A stretch of DNA of 64,000 bases from Sycobia sp. Sy_11 (GCA_018907035.1 JACCIC010000270.1:382001-446000); one strand, 5' to 3'; counted from the stretch's first letter, positions 52,047 through 62,439 are shown. The notes: generated from the sequence alone by a model not told the origin. Numbers and translations are program-made.

Positions 52047-52185
52047 CCCGCAGATCTTTCCAACATGGGAAAGAATTTAAAAAATTGATTTACTATGTAT
52101 GTATTATCTTGTCTTTATAAAATATTATTATATGGTCTTAAGTGCTGTACGGTCATATGCAAAATATAGTATATTAATCCCATAT

Positions 52186-52261
52186 TGCGTTTTAGCATAG
52201 TGTATAATGCGTTAGCTTGCGAATCGTAGGGTCGTGGGTTCTCGATACTCAGCGGAGGTCG
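52186..52261 (+). pseudogene. tRNA-like sequence (tRNA pseudogene or SINE head)
   Basis: TAGCATAGTGTATAATGCG from 52193 follows the layout of a tRNA D-arm (A box). GGTCGTGGGTTCTCGATACTC (B-box region, 52230-52250) follows at tRNA-like spacing, with two extra bases inside the T loop. The acceptor strands do not pair, so it is not a functional tRNA. A pol III-derived retroposon head is the alternative. Confidence 0.45.
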
Positions 52262-52748
52262 GAATTTTTTTCATCGAATAAAATAATTTATTCGTTCAGC
52301 AGAGGTGTTTAACATTAAAATTTACAATAATTAGTGTATAAAAATATATTAATAATTATTAATTGTTATTGTAAAGCTGAATACGTGTAATAGTCATATA
52401 GAAAATAATTTATATGCTAATTTGGTATCGTCACCTAAATACGTAAATATATTTTTTTATTTTAAATAAATAAATATTAAAGAGTCAAAAAATTATTACT
52501 TAATCGAGGTTAGAATAATTTATTTTGGCTTAATTTCTAGATTTTCTGACTAGATTTTGTCTAGTTTCTAGCTTGGTATACCTACCAAAATCTAAGCTCG
52601 TTCCCTATTAAAAATGCTATTTTCGGAACTAGGATCAGACTAGAATTCCCTTCTGGGTCCGTAAGGAAAACTACCCCTAGTTAGATTCGAGAATAAACTA
52701 CACGGGTAGTTATATTTTACCTATTGAAACTGAAATTATTTTTAAATA

Positions 52749-53673
52749 TAGAAAATAGGTTGTTTTTATTCCTTTTCATCTAGTTATTCCCTAGTTGATA
52801 GGCAATTAATATTTTGGTTATGGAATATCACGCGCGCGCGTGTGTGGTTATGACTAAACTTTATTTTAAAACAAGGTTTAGCGAGGTATAACACATACCC
52901 TAGCTAAAAAATTGACATCGTTATTATGCTTTCTTATATAAATTCATTGACTTTAATCATTATTTTAATGAATTAATTATAAATGTTTATCAAGTTCATT
53001 TAGAAAATTTTGAAGTAATTTATAAGTACGTTGATCTATATACCTTATACGTTTAAATACATATACAACGCATTGACAATAGCTTACACATTCGTATACA
53101 ATACATGTTATACTTATGGGAATTTGTAATTGGGCTTATATACTAAGCAAGATAATGTTCTACCACTTGTGGGTATGGCAAATCATCAGATATGCTGTAT
53201 GAACACTCTCCATAAAATCAAGTTACGAATTATAGTTATGAACTCAGCATGATTTTGAATTTAAAAAATTAATTTTATTTTATAAAATTTGAAAAATTTC
53301 AAATGATATTATTTATTTTATAAATAACTAGGATAGAATTACTAACTAAGAACTAATAATTGAAGCCTGTATAAGACATTAAAGAATAGAATTTTTTAAT
53401 TAATTGCTTCCTGCGAAATTTTAGATATTAAATAATAAAAGAAAAATATTTCCAAAACTAATTTATTACGTATAATTTTTAAGATGATAAAATCGAACGA
53501 CAAGCAGCCTTTATTATTACTTTGTAATTTTTTTACATTATTAATTTCCATATCTTATGATTTTTCTTTTAATAAATCAACAACATAATGTTATAATATT
53601 GTATAAATATTAATTGTTAAATAAATTGCTCATTTACTAATCGGAAACAAGGTTAAAAACAACCTATTTTCTA
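52749..53673. mobile_element. Possible second fold-back element bounded by exact 20-bp inverted repeats
   Basis: TAGAAAATAGGTTGTTTTTA (52749-52768) is the exact reverse complement of 53654-53673. Inward of each arm the sequence stays weakly similar (CCTTTTC...TAGTTA against CCTTGTTTCC...TTAGT). The 0.9 kb between is AT-rich and non-coding. Right of the second arm, the phrase CTACCTAGTTT repeats about three times (53671-53725). Which bases are the true ends cannot be told from here. Confidence 0.4.
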
Positions 53674-53730
53674 CCTAGTTTCTACCTAGTTTTTCACTAG
53701 TTTTTAAACCTAGTTTCTACCTTTTTCTTA
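53664..53730 (+). repeat. Short degenerate tandem repeat of TCTACCTAGTTT
   Basis: Three to four imperfect copies of an 11-12-base unit (TCTACCTAGTT, TTTCACTAGTTT, AAACCTAGTTTC) lie head to tail beside the inverted repeat. They are probably part of the same element. Confidence 0.6.
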
Positions 53731-53869
53731 ATTTTATTGACAACGTTCACATTTTGCATTCTATGATTTACCTTGTTTCTAGCCACAATGATTGATTCTT
53801 TTTTTACTACCTAGTAACAACTTTCCAGCCTATTAAAAATTGTTAGATTTCTACCAGGGATATGGGTCT

Positions 53870-55340
53870 TGTAATTGACTGGTATTCATTAAAAATTAAA
53901 ACTAAATCTTTTTTACCAATCCGTAATAAATTTGTCATGATCAATAATTATCTCAATCGACAATCGCATTCGTTTGATCCCATCGATAAGCGAGATTTAC
54001 ATCGATTCGAATTTTCCTCCCAGTTCTCTATCTCTGCACATATATATTAAATATTATATAGAGATTTTGGTACCGCATACGCAGTGCATACACACGTGCT
54101 CGGACATTATCGACCCGTTCCCCCGACGTACTCGCGGACTGGGTTGTAGCCTTAAAAGCCAACATTGTACGGCGGGAGGGGCGGTGTACAGGACGACCGC
54201 GCCGAAGGCCGCGCGGTGCGCGCGCGAGATAATCTCGCGAGTCAACGCCGTCACTGTGTGTATATTCGACGAGGCCCTAAGGAAAATTCGCGCGCCTATA
54301 GATGTATGTAATATATCGAGGGGAGATACGACCAAGTGCGTGTGTGTGCGCGCGTGCACGCCGTACATCCGAGTTTGGTAAAGGCCAGACGCGAGCATCG
54401 AACACACCTCGTTGGCGGACTACGGAGGCCTCGTCAACGCGCCCAGTAAGTCGATTGTAATTATTTCGTAGCGCCTAGTCGTATACAAAGGGCGCGTGGG
54501 AGGCCTTGAGCACCCGGGAAATTTTCGGTAAAAATATTGTGTATACAACAAGGAGGGCAACGGCTTGTTGACGATGTATGGAAAAGACCGAGTGATCGAT
54601 GAGTTCGATCGAGAGCTTAAATGGCCGTTACGAGCCCTGTAATATGGAGACCTTGTGTATATATAAATATATATATATACCGAATAGATATATCGTATAC
54701 AATGGATGCACCTGCGAGAGCGCCCTGCGCGCGTTAAATTGGTAACGAGCCTGGGTTGTACATGAAGTCGGGTGTGATTTTAATGCGGCGAGCTTTGATA
54801 TTTGAATTGATCGAAAAGATGTTCATTAGTCCAATACACAGGATATCTGAAAAAAGAAAATCACGAATTAACATATTTACGCTCTGATTCGTAAAATCGG
54901 CTATTAATTGGTCCACGCCAGAGCTTCGAAGGTATTTGAAAAAAAAAAGAAAAACAAGTAACAATGACGTATGTGGCATGGAGATATACAGTATTGAAAG
55001 AGAGAGAGCGAGAAAGAGAGATAGAGTGAGAGAAATAACGCCTGGCAGGCAGGGAGAATGAAAGAGGGAGAGAGAAAGAGAGAGAGTGAGAGGGAGGGTG
55101 AGGCGGGCACCAGCTGTCCTATTTAATAGAGCAATAAAGACGCGAATGGAGCTTTGATTTATGCGCCTCCCATTATTAACGGCTTAGGCGGATAGCATAG
55201 CAGCGCATATAGGTAGTTCGTGCCACCGTCTCTCTCCCTCTCTCTGATTCTCCCGCGATCCTGGCACATGTACCACCGCTGCACGTGCCCCTCTCCCCTC
55301 CCTCTTTCTCTCCTTCTGACACGCACTCGTTGCATCGTGC
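53870..55340. other. Non-coding; GC-rich patch 54060-54480 then GA-rich
   Basis: The 54060-54480 patch is GC-rich and non-repetitive, with no recognisable frame. Imperfect GA repeats occupy 54998-55105. Confidence 0.4.
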
Positions 55341-55349
55341 ACACACATA

Positions 55350-55412
55350 CGCATATATATATATATATATATATACACCATGTACCAACTCGAACGGCTG
55401 CTGTGTATGCTA

Positions 55413-55446
<34 letters not shown>
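55350..55446. repeat. Two (TA)n microsatellites
   Basis: TA at 55350-55375 and 55413-55446; a (CA)n tract follows at 55568-55585. Confidence 0.9.
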
Positions 55447-55448
<2 letters not shown>

Positions 55449-55599
55449 TCGCGACAAGGTCACCGACTTTTTCCTTTCGTCCTTTCCTTTTATCACCCAT
55501 TTTTCTACACCCAGGCATACTTTTTTTGCATATTTCTCCCCGCTTTCATTGGGTGCGCGCACCAGACACGCACACACACACACACTTATTGGTTTATTG

Positions 55600-56435
55600 G
55601 CTCGATTCATGGCGAGGGAATTGATGGTTACCTGGTACATCCGGGAGAATATGCAATTCGTTAATTATTCCCATTCTTAGATTCTGGGATAATGGGAGGA
55701 GGCGAGGGGCTGAGCAAACTGCTGGAGACTATCGATGTCAGACGACCAAGCAAATACAATACACGGAAAATCAGTTGAGAGCGCAAGCGAAGATTTACGA
55801 CGTTACAAGGGCTAAACCGATTACTTGCCTTTGCCGATTCCACGTTCTAATTTTATATTTATCCTGCCTTTTGTTTACGTTCCCACTAATGTTCATTACA
55901 AAGTTTCACCTTTCTTTTGTTCATTTATGCCACTTCATTTTCCGGCTCGTTAATCCATACAATTTCCTCTGTACAGCCGATACAGCACGATCGTGTGAAA
56001 AACCATCGAGATGTACAAAAAAAAAATTCTGCTCCTGAAGCACGATGGCGCTTATTGTCTTATATAATATCTACATGGACAGGTTTTGAAAAAAAAAAAA
56101 AACATGGCCCGAAAATCATCGGGTTTCGCGCGCCCCTTGTGGAGCCTCAGCGTCCGCGCAGAGCATTAGATACAAAATTTATATACGCTCAAACGGCTAC
56201 ATAACCGCATCTATATACGTCTAGATTTTTTTTTTCGTTGCTCCACCAGGCCACGTTTATAATTTAATATACTTTTATATATTGAAATAAAATGAAACAA
56301 AACAACAACAACAACATTCTTCGCATAATTTGACGCGCCATATGCTGCACCAATGCATTTGTGCACGAACGCGTATTACTGTCACGACTGGAAAAATGTT
56401 TAACGGCCTAGTGTAATTCATGATTTATAGGTGTA
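55600..56435. other. Non-coding, AT-rich
   Basis: Several short A-runs (56018, 56090) and an (AAC)n patch at 56296-56315. No gene seen. Confidence 0.5.
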
Positions 56436-56437
56436 TT

Positions 56438-56439
<2 letters not shown>

Positions 56440-56499
<60 letters not shown>
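56440..56499 (+). repeat. (CT)30 microsatellite
   Basis: Sixty bases of pure CT. Confidence 0.95.
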
Positions 56500-56502
<3 letters not shown>

Positions 56503-57002
56503 ATCCCTTTCAAACATGATTTACAGTCGTAGCTCTGGTATTTTTCCTCGTCCACGATTATACGCTAAAAGGTTTTCCTTTTGATCGAAATTTGAATTTG
56601 CCCAATCGTGACCTCTCGATGATTCGGTAAATTTGATTCTAAACGACGCTAAGCCGACGGCTGTATACTTAGAAAGCGACAAAGAAAGAGACGGATCATT
56701 GTGAAACTTCTGAAATGGAAATGATTTTTATCGCGTGAAATAACTTTATTATACGAATAATAACAAAGAAATGTCGAACGCGTATAATTTTATTGAGAAA
56801 GGAACGCGTACAATTGCGCATAATGAATCGGGGGGAAGAAAATTAGCAGGAAGAAGTCGTCCAGCCTAATTCCACGAATATTTAACTTTACGTCACGAAA
56901 TAAAATAAATTTACCCGACACCTACTGACTCCATTCGAGACGATTTCCGCATTGTCGAGCTTTTGATACGCGCGCTTATACAAATCGATCGGGAACGAAG
57001 AA

Positions 57003-57053
57003 GAGAGAGAGAGAGAGAGAGTGTGTGTGTGAGAGAGACAAAGAGAGAGTAGA
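57003..57053 (+). repeat. (GA)n with (TG)n insert
   Basis: GA, then TGTGTGTG (57022-57029), then GA again. Confidence 0.9.
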
Positions 57054-57378
57054 AGCGAGAAGAAGACAAAATGTCCTCTCCCTCGCGTTTCTTACGTAGA
57101 AATATTATACAGAGACGAGATTCTACCGAGGTTTTACATTCGCCTTAAGTGGGCCGAGCACGCAGCGCGGAAGAGGAGGAAAAAGAAGACATTTCCTCGT
57201 AGATACAAATGATTTTATTTTTCCTCCAGCGCTCGCTTCTTCCTGTCCCGCGTCTTATGCGCTTTATTGAATTGAAGCGAGCGAGCGTAAAGCACATATA
57301 CGAGCGCGCGTTATATCTGCGTATGTATGGAAAAGCGATCGAAAGCGAGTCGTTGACTCCTTGGACATGGAGCATTCG

Positions 57379-57379
<1 letters not shown>

Positions 57380-57412
<33 letters not shown>
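57380..57412 (+). repeat. (CT)n microsatellite
   Basis: Pure CT array, 1.25 kb upstream of the IK/RED-like gene. Confidence 0.95.
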
Positions 57413-57414
<2 letters not shown>

Positions 57415-57659
57415 AACGATGCACTTACGCACAGGCGGATTGCGTAGGTGCCATGATCGACACCAGGGCCCCGCTCGTATACGGCCTCCTGCACGGGTGG
57501 ATATTAAATTTTTTCCCTCGCGCCCCCCTCCCCCTCATATATTCAAATACACCCTCCCCACCCTTCGTATTCAAATATTTGCGGAAGTGAGTCACCGCTC
57601 GCGCCCGCCCGCGAGACGTTACGACGAGCCCTCGCGCTAGCGAAGCAAAACCCGTTGTT

Positions 57660-58340
57660 ACATCACGTGCAAGCGCGCGGTCGCGCGATCGACAAGCTTT
57701 AGCGAACGGTAACCCATGGTTTTTCGGCTTAAAGGGGCTTTCTACCGGCCATTGCCGATTTTTCAGTCTGTGGTTTAATGACCGGCACCTACGGCCATTA
57801 GGTATTTTAATGCCGTAAAAATTTTGTTGAAAAATTGTAACAAATGATGGTTGTTTATCATACGATTCTACAGAAAACTAGAAAATTGATGCAGCTTGAA
57901 GCTTAGAAAATTCAAATAGTTGAACAAGTAATTTTGTGACATTAACGAATTGAAATTGTAAAATAATCTAATATTCTTAGATTTAATTTTTTCTGGTCAA
58001 TTTGATCAAAATTTGAAAATATGCTGATTATTGGAAAGCGAATAGACCGACGCACCTGCAAATAGACCGGTAACCATCGTGAATATTGAAATAATAAAAA
58101 TTGCAATTTTCAATTGAAGAATATCTCAAATTAGATCCCAATTTAAAATTTTCTCTGCATTTTATTACAGAAAATGTTGAACTTTATTGAAAATCTGTAT
58201 TTTCTTATCAAAATAGGATGTTCAGTAAAACGAATTAAATAAAATAATACTTTAAAATAAAATTTTCCAATACTATTTTCTGACTTCCACATTGGCCTAA
58301 TGAATTGTACCTGTTGCTCTCGTTCCTAACGAATTCCTTA
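57660..58340. other. Non-coding, AT-rich 5' flank of the IK/RED-like gene
   Basis: Nothing recognised. The change to GC-rich sequence at about 58345 marks the start of the likely promoter region. Confidence 0.5.
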
Positions 58341-58390
58341 ATTACTTACTCGCCGGGGCTGGTTAATGCTAGAGCCACAAACATTATGCC

Positions 58391-58413
58391 GGGGATTACC
58401 CCCTCGCAGGTAG
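58391..58413 (+). promoter_or_regulatory. Candidate Rel/Dorsal-like and Zelda-like motifs upstream of the IK/RED-like gene
   Basis: GGGGATTACCCC (58391-58402) resembles a Rel/Dorsal site, and CAGGTAG (58407-58413) equals the Zelda early-embryo motif known from insects. Both lie about 190-200 bases upstream of the predicted start in a locally GC-rich patch (58345-58500). Short motifs occur by chance, so binding is only a hypothesis. Confidence 0.25.
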
Positions 58414-58561
58414 TAGCCCGCTGACTCCGTACTTGCCGCATCGTTACCCCCTCCCCCCTCGCACCTACTTACCATTACACCTGCGAGCCCTAATGGCATC
58501 TTCGAGGAATCGGTATATTTGCGCAACCTACCCCGGCGGCCACGCGTTTGCGAACAAATCG

Positions 58562-58569
58562 TATAAATA
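58562..58569 (+). promoter_or_regulatory. TATA box of the IK/RED-like gene
   Basis: TATAAATA lies 34 bases upstream of the A of a consensus arthropod initiator and 100 bases upstream of the start codon. The spacing is a few bases longer than the usual -31/-30 placement but tolerable. It also falls inside the upstream extension of the reading frame, which argues for translation from the ATG at 58662. Confidence 0.6.
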
Positions 58570-58593
58570 GTCAGGCCCGGATTCGGGACGCTA

Positions 58594-58599
58594 TCAGTT
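58594..58599 (+). promoter_or_regulatory. Initiator (TCAGTT) and predicted transcription start at 58596
   Basis: TCAGTT matches the arthropod initiator TCAKTY exactly, with +1 at the A (58596). This would give a 66-base 5' UTR. A GGACG matching the downstream promoter element lies at 58619-58623, about +24 rather than the usual +28, so it is weak support. Confidence 0.55.
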
Positions 58600-58661
58600 T
58601 TGCTCGATTATTCGTTCAGGACGCTCGTACGTTGCTTTGCTTTAAAGTATTTTCCGAAACA

Positions 58662-59241
58662 ATGTTCGAACTCGACTTCATCTCGTCATCGCCGATGACG
58701 AACGACGACTTCAGGAGGCTCCTGCAGACCCCGCGGGGAGCGCCGACGCCCGGCTCCGAGGGCGAGGACGGTCGCGTCCCCGTGGCGAAGCTGGAGTGCC
58801 GCCCCGGCCTGAGCGCAAGGGCCAAGGCCGAGAAGCGCCGCGCCAAGAGGCGGTATTACGCGAACCTCGCCAAGGTGAGGCAGCAGCAGCGAGCGGCGCC
58901 GGCCGCCGACAAGTACCGGGACCGCGCCAAGGAGAGGCGGGAGGGCCGGAATTTGGACGTGGGGCATCGGGGCCGGGACGAGGCGATGGTCGCCGGCAGC
59001 TACAGGGCCGTCGCCCCGGACTCGGGCTCCCAAATGAGGGCCGCGGAGCACAGGAGGCGGGCCATCGACGACTCCAAGTACCTGGGCGGCGACGTGGAGC
59101 GCACGCACCTGGTGAGGGGCTTGGACAAGCTGCTGCTGGACAGGACGAGGCGGGAGATCGACGACATGGAGAGCCGCCAGGATCGCCAGCTCGAGGAGAT
59201 CTTCCGGCAGCAGGAGCGCGATGCGCGCCGGTCCCCCGAGC

Positions 59242-59274
<33 letters not shown>

Positions 59275-59789
59275 GAAGCCGCGAGTGCAGAACGAGGATG
59301 GGCCGCAACATCGTCGCGCTCGTCGAGAGCTCGAGGCCCGGCGGGCCGGTAGAGCGCAACGAGTACTTCGTCCCCGGGCGGATGGCCTACTCGGTGGACC
59401 TGGCGGAGGACGGCCCCGGGGGCGAGATACCCACCACCGTCATCCGGAGCCGGGACGAAGTGTCGCTGTACTCGGGCCGCGCCTCCGTCGTGGACGGCTC
59501 GCTTCTCGACAAGCTCACGGACATCTTCGGGGACGCGCGCCGGGGCGGCATGCGCACGAGGAAGGTGAAGGTGTGCCACGGGCAGCCGACGCCCGAGCAC
59601 AGCGACGGCGAGGTGGCCGCGGCGACGGCGGCCGCCCGTAATCTGGGCATCTACGACGACATCGGCGATTACGCGCCCGGGTACGAGGAGGCGACCCCGT
59701 CGTCCAACAGCAGCGAGGGCCTCGAGGAGGCCGGGCCGTCGAGCGGCCGTCGGTCCAGGAGGAAGGAGCGGCGGCACCACGAATATTAG
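58662..59789 (+). CDS. IK: Intronless, C-terminally truncated IK/RED-family protein (probable retrogene), 375 aa
   Basis: RED (IK) is a nuclear protein of the spliceosomal B complex; in animals it partners SMU1 and is needed for spliceosome activation (family knowledge). The predicted protein follows the RED N-terminal domain block by block: MTNDDFRRLLQTPRGAP at residues 12-28, basic KRRAKRRYY 58-66, DKYRDRAKERREG 83-95, YRAVAP 114-119, SKYLGGDVERTHLVRGLD 138-155, TRMGRN 211-216, ERNEYFVPGRMAYSVDL 231-247, IPTTVIRS 256-263, LDKLTDIF 282-289 and IYDDIGDYAP 330-339. A Q10 tract sits at 195-204. After 339 only a Ser/Glu/Arg-rich tail follows; the RE/RD repeats and C-terminal RED domain of full-length members (about 550 aa) are absent. 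The start is the first ATG in frame, in good context (aACAATG); the frame is open 38 codons further upstream without another ATG. There is one exon, and third codon positions are very GC-rich, unlike the flanks. A normal gene with C-terminal exons beyond the window is possible but less likely. Function as a trimmed RED is inference. Confidence 0.9.
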
Positions 59790-59959
59790 GGTCGAAAAAA
59801 CGGCAGTTTGCTTCGTGCGATTTTGCGCGAACGAATCTTGATCGTTCAAGGTGGGATGCCCCGGCTATCTGGGGGAAATGCCCGGCGAAGAGAAGATAAA
59901 TATAAACACCGAAGAGGAAGAGAACGCGGACGGAAGATTTGATGGTTTTCAAAGTGCAT

Positions 59960-59981
59960 AATGAATTTTCCAAAAAAAAAA
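59960..59981 (+). promoter_or_regulatory. Variant poly(A) signal followed by an A10 run (possible retroposition tail)
   Basis: AATGAA, a weaker variant poly(A) signal, lies at 59960-59965 and is followed 6 bases later by ten A residues (59972-59981), 183 bases after the stop codon. This order is what a retroposed mRNA leaves behind, but short A runs are common in the AT-rich DNA that follows. Confidence 0.35.
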
Positions 59982-59989
59982 GTGAAATT

Positions 59990-60660
59990 ACTTGAATTTT
60001 AGCGCATTGTAAAAAAAACTAATGAAATTGTAGCGTATTATTGATGTATTATGATCAATCATTACTGTTTTCCAAATTTTCTATAAATTGTTTGTTTCGT
60101 CCGTGACACAAATTTATTGATGTTCACATACTTAATATTTGTAATACTTACTCGTACTGTATTTTGCAATATTTATTGTATTAAAAATTATTATACACGT
60201 TAATTTCAATAAAAGCATAACAGATAATTGAATATATATGTATATCTATTTATTTATGACAATACCTGAATATCCATTATATTATACAATTTTTATCTAT
60301 TCTAACACAGCGGCAATGAATTTTAATTTCTGTAGATTGAAAAATTAGTTATTTCGAATTTTCTCAAATAAAAGTAAAGTAAAGTCACAATTAAAAGTAA
60401 TTTTAAAATTTTCAAATTTCATATTTTATTCCTTTACTAGAATTTATTAGTTATTATAATTGCTATGATGATTTATTTAATTTTCATAATTTTCTACAAT
60501 GTCAAGATTGCCTTGTTTAATAGTAATAATTCCTAATGTAATAAATGAGTTCATTCTTTTGTTCATCGGCAATTACGAAATTAATTATCCTAAAACTTAT
60601 TCTCATGCTCGGATTATTATTAATCCATTATGATTTACTCATTTAATGTATCTTGTAACA
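59990..60660. other. AT-rich 3' flank of the IK/RED-like gene
   Basis: Holds the AATAAA signals listed above and no frame that could supply the missing RED C-terminal domain. Confidence 0.55.
60208..60213 (+). promoter_or_regulatory. Canonical poly(A) signal AATAAA
   Basis: AATAAA occurs 419 bases after the stop codon of the IK/RED-like gene, in AT-rich sequence, with a TGTATAT-rich stretch just downstream (60235-60245). A second AATAAA lies at 60367-60372. Either could end the transcript. Confidence 0.4.
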
Positions 60661-60921
60661 AATCCAGCTGCGCGCACGGCGGCATTACGGTAGCCCGTCG
60701 ACGCGCGATATTCGACCTTAAACAGTGCAAGGAGGGGGTGAGGGCAAAGCCGGACCGCAATTAAACGGTAAACACTCGCGTCGGAGGGGACGCTCTCTCC
60801 CGTATGCAGGTCGGAGGAGAATCGCCAGCGGCGCGATAATGCAGTCGAGTGGGGTAAACAAAGCTGCTATAGTCGCCCGATTGGCGGCGCGAACGGCTGC
60901 GAGCAGGCCGCGTGTGTATGC

Positions 60922-60923
<2 letters not shown>

Positions 60924-60957
<34 letters not shown>
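60924..60957 (+). repeat. (TG)17 microsatellite
   Basis: Pure TG array. Confidence 0.95.
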
Positions 60958-60959
<2 letters not shown>

Positions 60960-61097
60960 AGGCAAAGGATTATTACATGCCTTTGATCCCCCGCCGGTGC
61001 AGGGAAATCGCAAAACTGCGCGAGGCGACTGGCACGTGCGCGCTGAACTTGCTCGTTTTGCGCTTGATTTCGTTTTATATGTATATATGTGTGCGCG

Positions 61098-61101
<4 letters not shown>

Positions 61102-61180
<79 letters not shown>
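61102..61180. repeat. Compound (TA)16-(TG)23 microsatellite
   Basis: TA passes directly into TG at 61134, like 39321-39379. Confidence 0.95.
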
Positions 61181-61183
<3 letters not shown>

Positions 61184-61249
61184 ATACAGTGCGCAAGCTG
61201 AGCGTGGAAGGGTTAGCCGGAGAGGAGAAGCGATTGATTTGTTTATAGG

Positions 61250-62400
61250 CGGAAACGATGCGCGAGCGAGACAGGGAGAAAAGAGATGAAAAGTAAAGTG
61301 CAACGTAAACTTTGGCGCTTTAACTCGCTGGAAAATTTCTTTCATTTTTTTTCTTTTTATCAAACAAACGAGCGTCTTGGCATGCTTAACTATAATTTGC
61401 AGGCGAATGTTTGTTTAATGTATTTTACGGGCTGAAGACGAGACTTTTACACCGATCGCGTGTACAAATGTCTTGTTTAAAATTAGATTATATATTATAA
61501 ATATTAAATTATTGCAAATATTCAATTCATTAATTAACTTTTCCAGCTCTATTTTACGTTACAAAGACGCCTTAAACGGATTCATCAAAGTGTAAATGAG
61601 TCGATATTTTCAAGGCTAAATAATTAAATAATAAAAGTTGACATAGATTATTTCCTATGGCTAATTAATTGTAATGATCGAAAAAAACAAGTGTGATTTA
61701 AAATTATTCTAAAATTAAAATTAAACAATTTTATTTATGCCATTTTGAAAGCGTTTTAAATATCAGGCGGTTGGACGAACTTGTTGAAAATGTTCAAGCA
61801 ATGTAGAACAGATGTCGAACGAGCGCCGTTGATTTAAAATTTGCATTAATTTAATGCTTACATGTACAGAATTTTACAGATGATGACAAATCACTTAGGA
61901 CTTAATCGGTAAAACACAAAACAGAAACACTCGGTAGCTTTTTTTCTCCGCCGAGAAACCGAAACCACATTGGTGAGTTTTTCATTTTTTGGTTCCTAAA
62001 TAGAATTTCTGAAATTCAAATTCTGTCCGAACGCAAGTCAAACATACGTTATTATACGTCATTATTATACCAATAATCTGTCCAAATGCTGTACGCACTC
62101 TCGAGCCACTCGAGAACATATGTGAAATTCGACCGAGGGCGCTCGATTTTAAATAGAAGCCCTTGGAAATCGGGACCGCGCCCACGGATCTTATAGCGGC
62201 GCGCGACAGTCGCGCGTTTCAAAAAAATCGGGCGCAGGAAAAAACAAGGCATCCCAAAATATAGATTTATCGTACGGTGAGCGCATCTAGTTCGGTGATA
62301 ATTTAAAGCCGCGCGCCGGGGTTGTGGAGGGGAGGGGGGCGGTGACGCGGAGCGCGCCCGACACGCACAGGAGCAGATGCGGAGAGAGGGACGTCGGAGA
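61250..62400. other. Non-coding, AT-rich to 62100 then GC-rich
   Basis: No gene seen. Confidence 0.45.
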
Positions 62401-62421
62401 GAGGGGAGGGTCGCGTGCGTA

Positions 62422-62439
62422 GCGCGCGCGCGCGCGCGC
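62422..62439. repeat. (CG)9 alternating run
   Basis: Alternating GC, prone to Z-DNA. It shows that CpG is not depleted here. Confidence 0.9.

Larger units (their letters stand above)
51470..52711. mobile_element. Putative non-autonomous DNA transposon with AACTACCCGTG inverted ends
   Basis: AACTACCCGTG at 51470-51480 is matched by its exact reverse complement at 52701-52711, and similarity continues inward more weakly (GTGCAG...CTCG against GTGTAG...CTCG). Both halves contain diverged copies of motifs such as CTAGTCAGATTT, GATCCTAG and ACTAGG, inverted with respect to each other. There is no reading frame for a transposase. The interior holds a 109-base-period repeat, a 58-base (TA) array and a tRNA-like sequence. 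No clear target-site duplication is visible, so the ends may not be exact. Confidence 0.5.

Noticed and set aside
58686..59849. A 387-codon open frame antisense to the IK/RED-like gene, and a 281-codon frame one base over on the plus strand (58796-59641)
   Set aside because: Both are shadows of the GC-rich coding strand, where stops are rare; only the plus-strand frame matches a known family.
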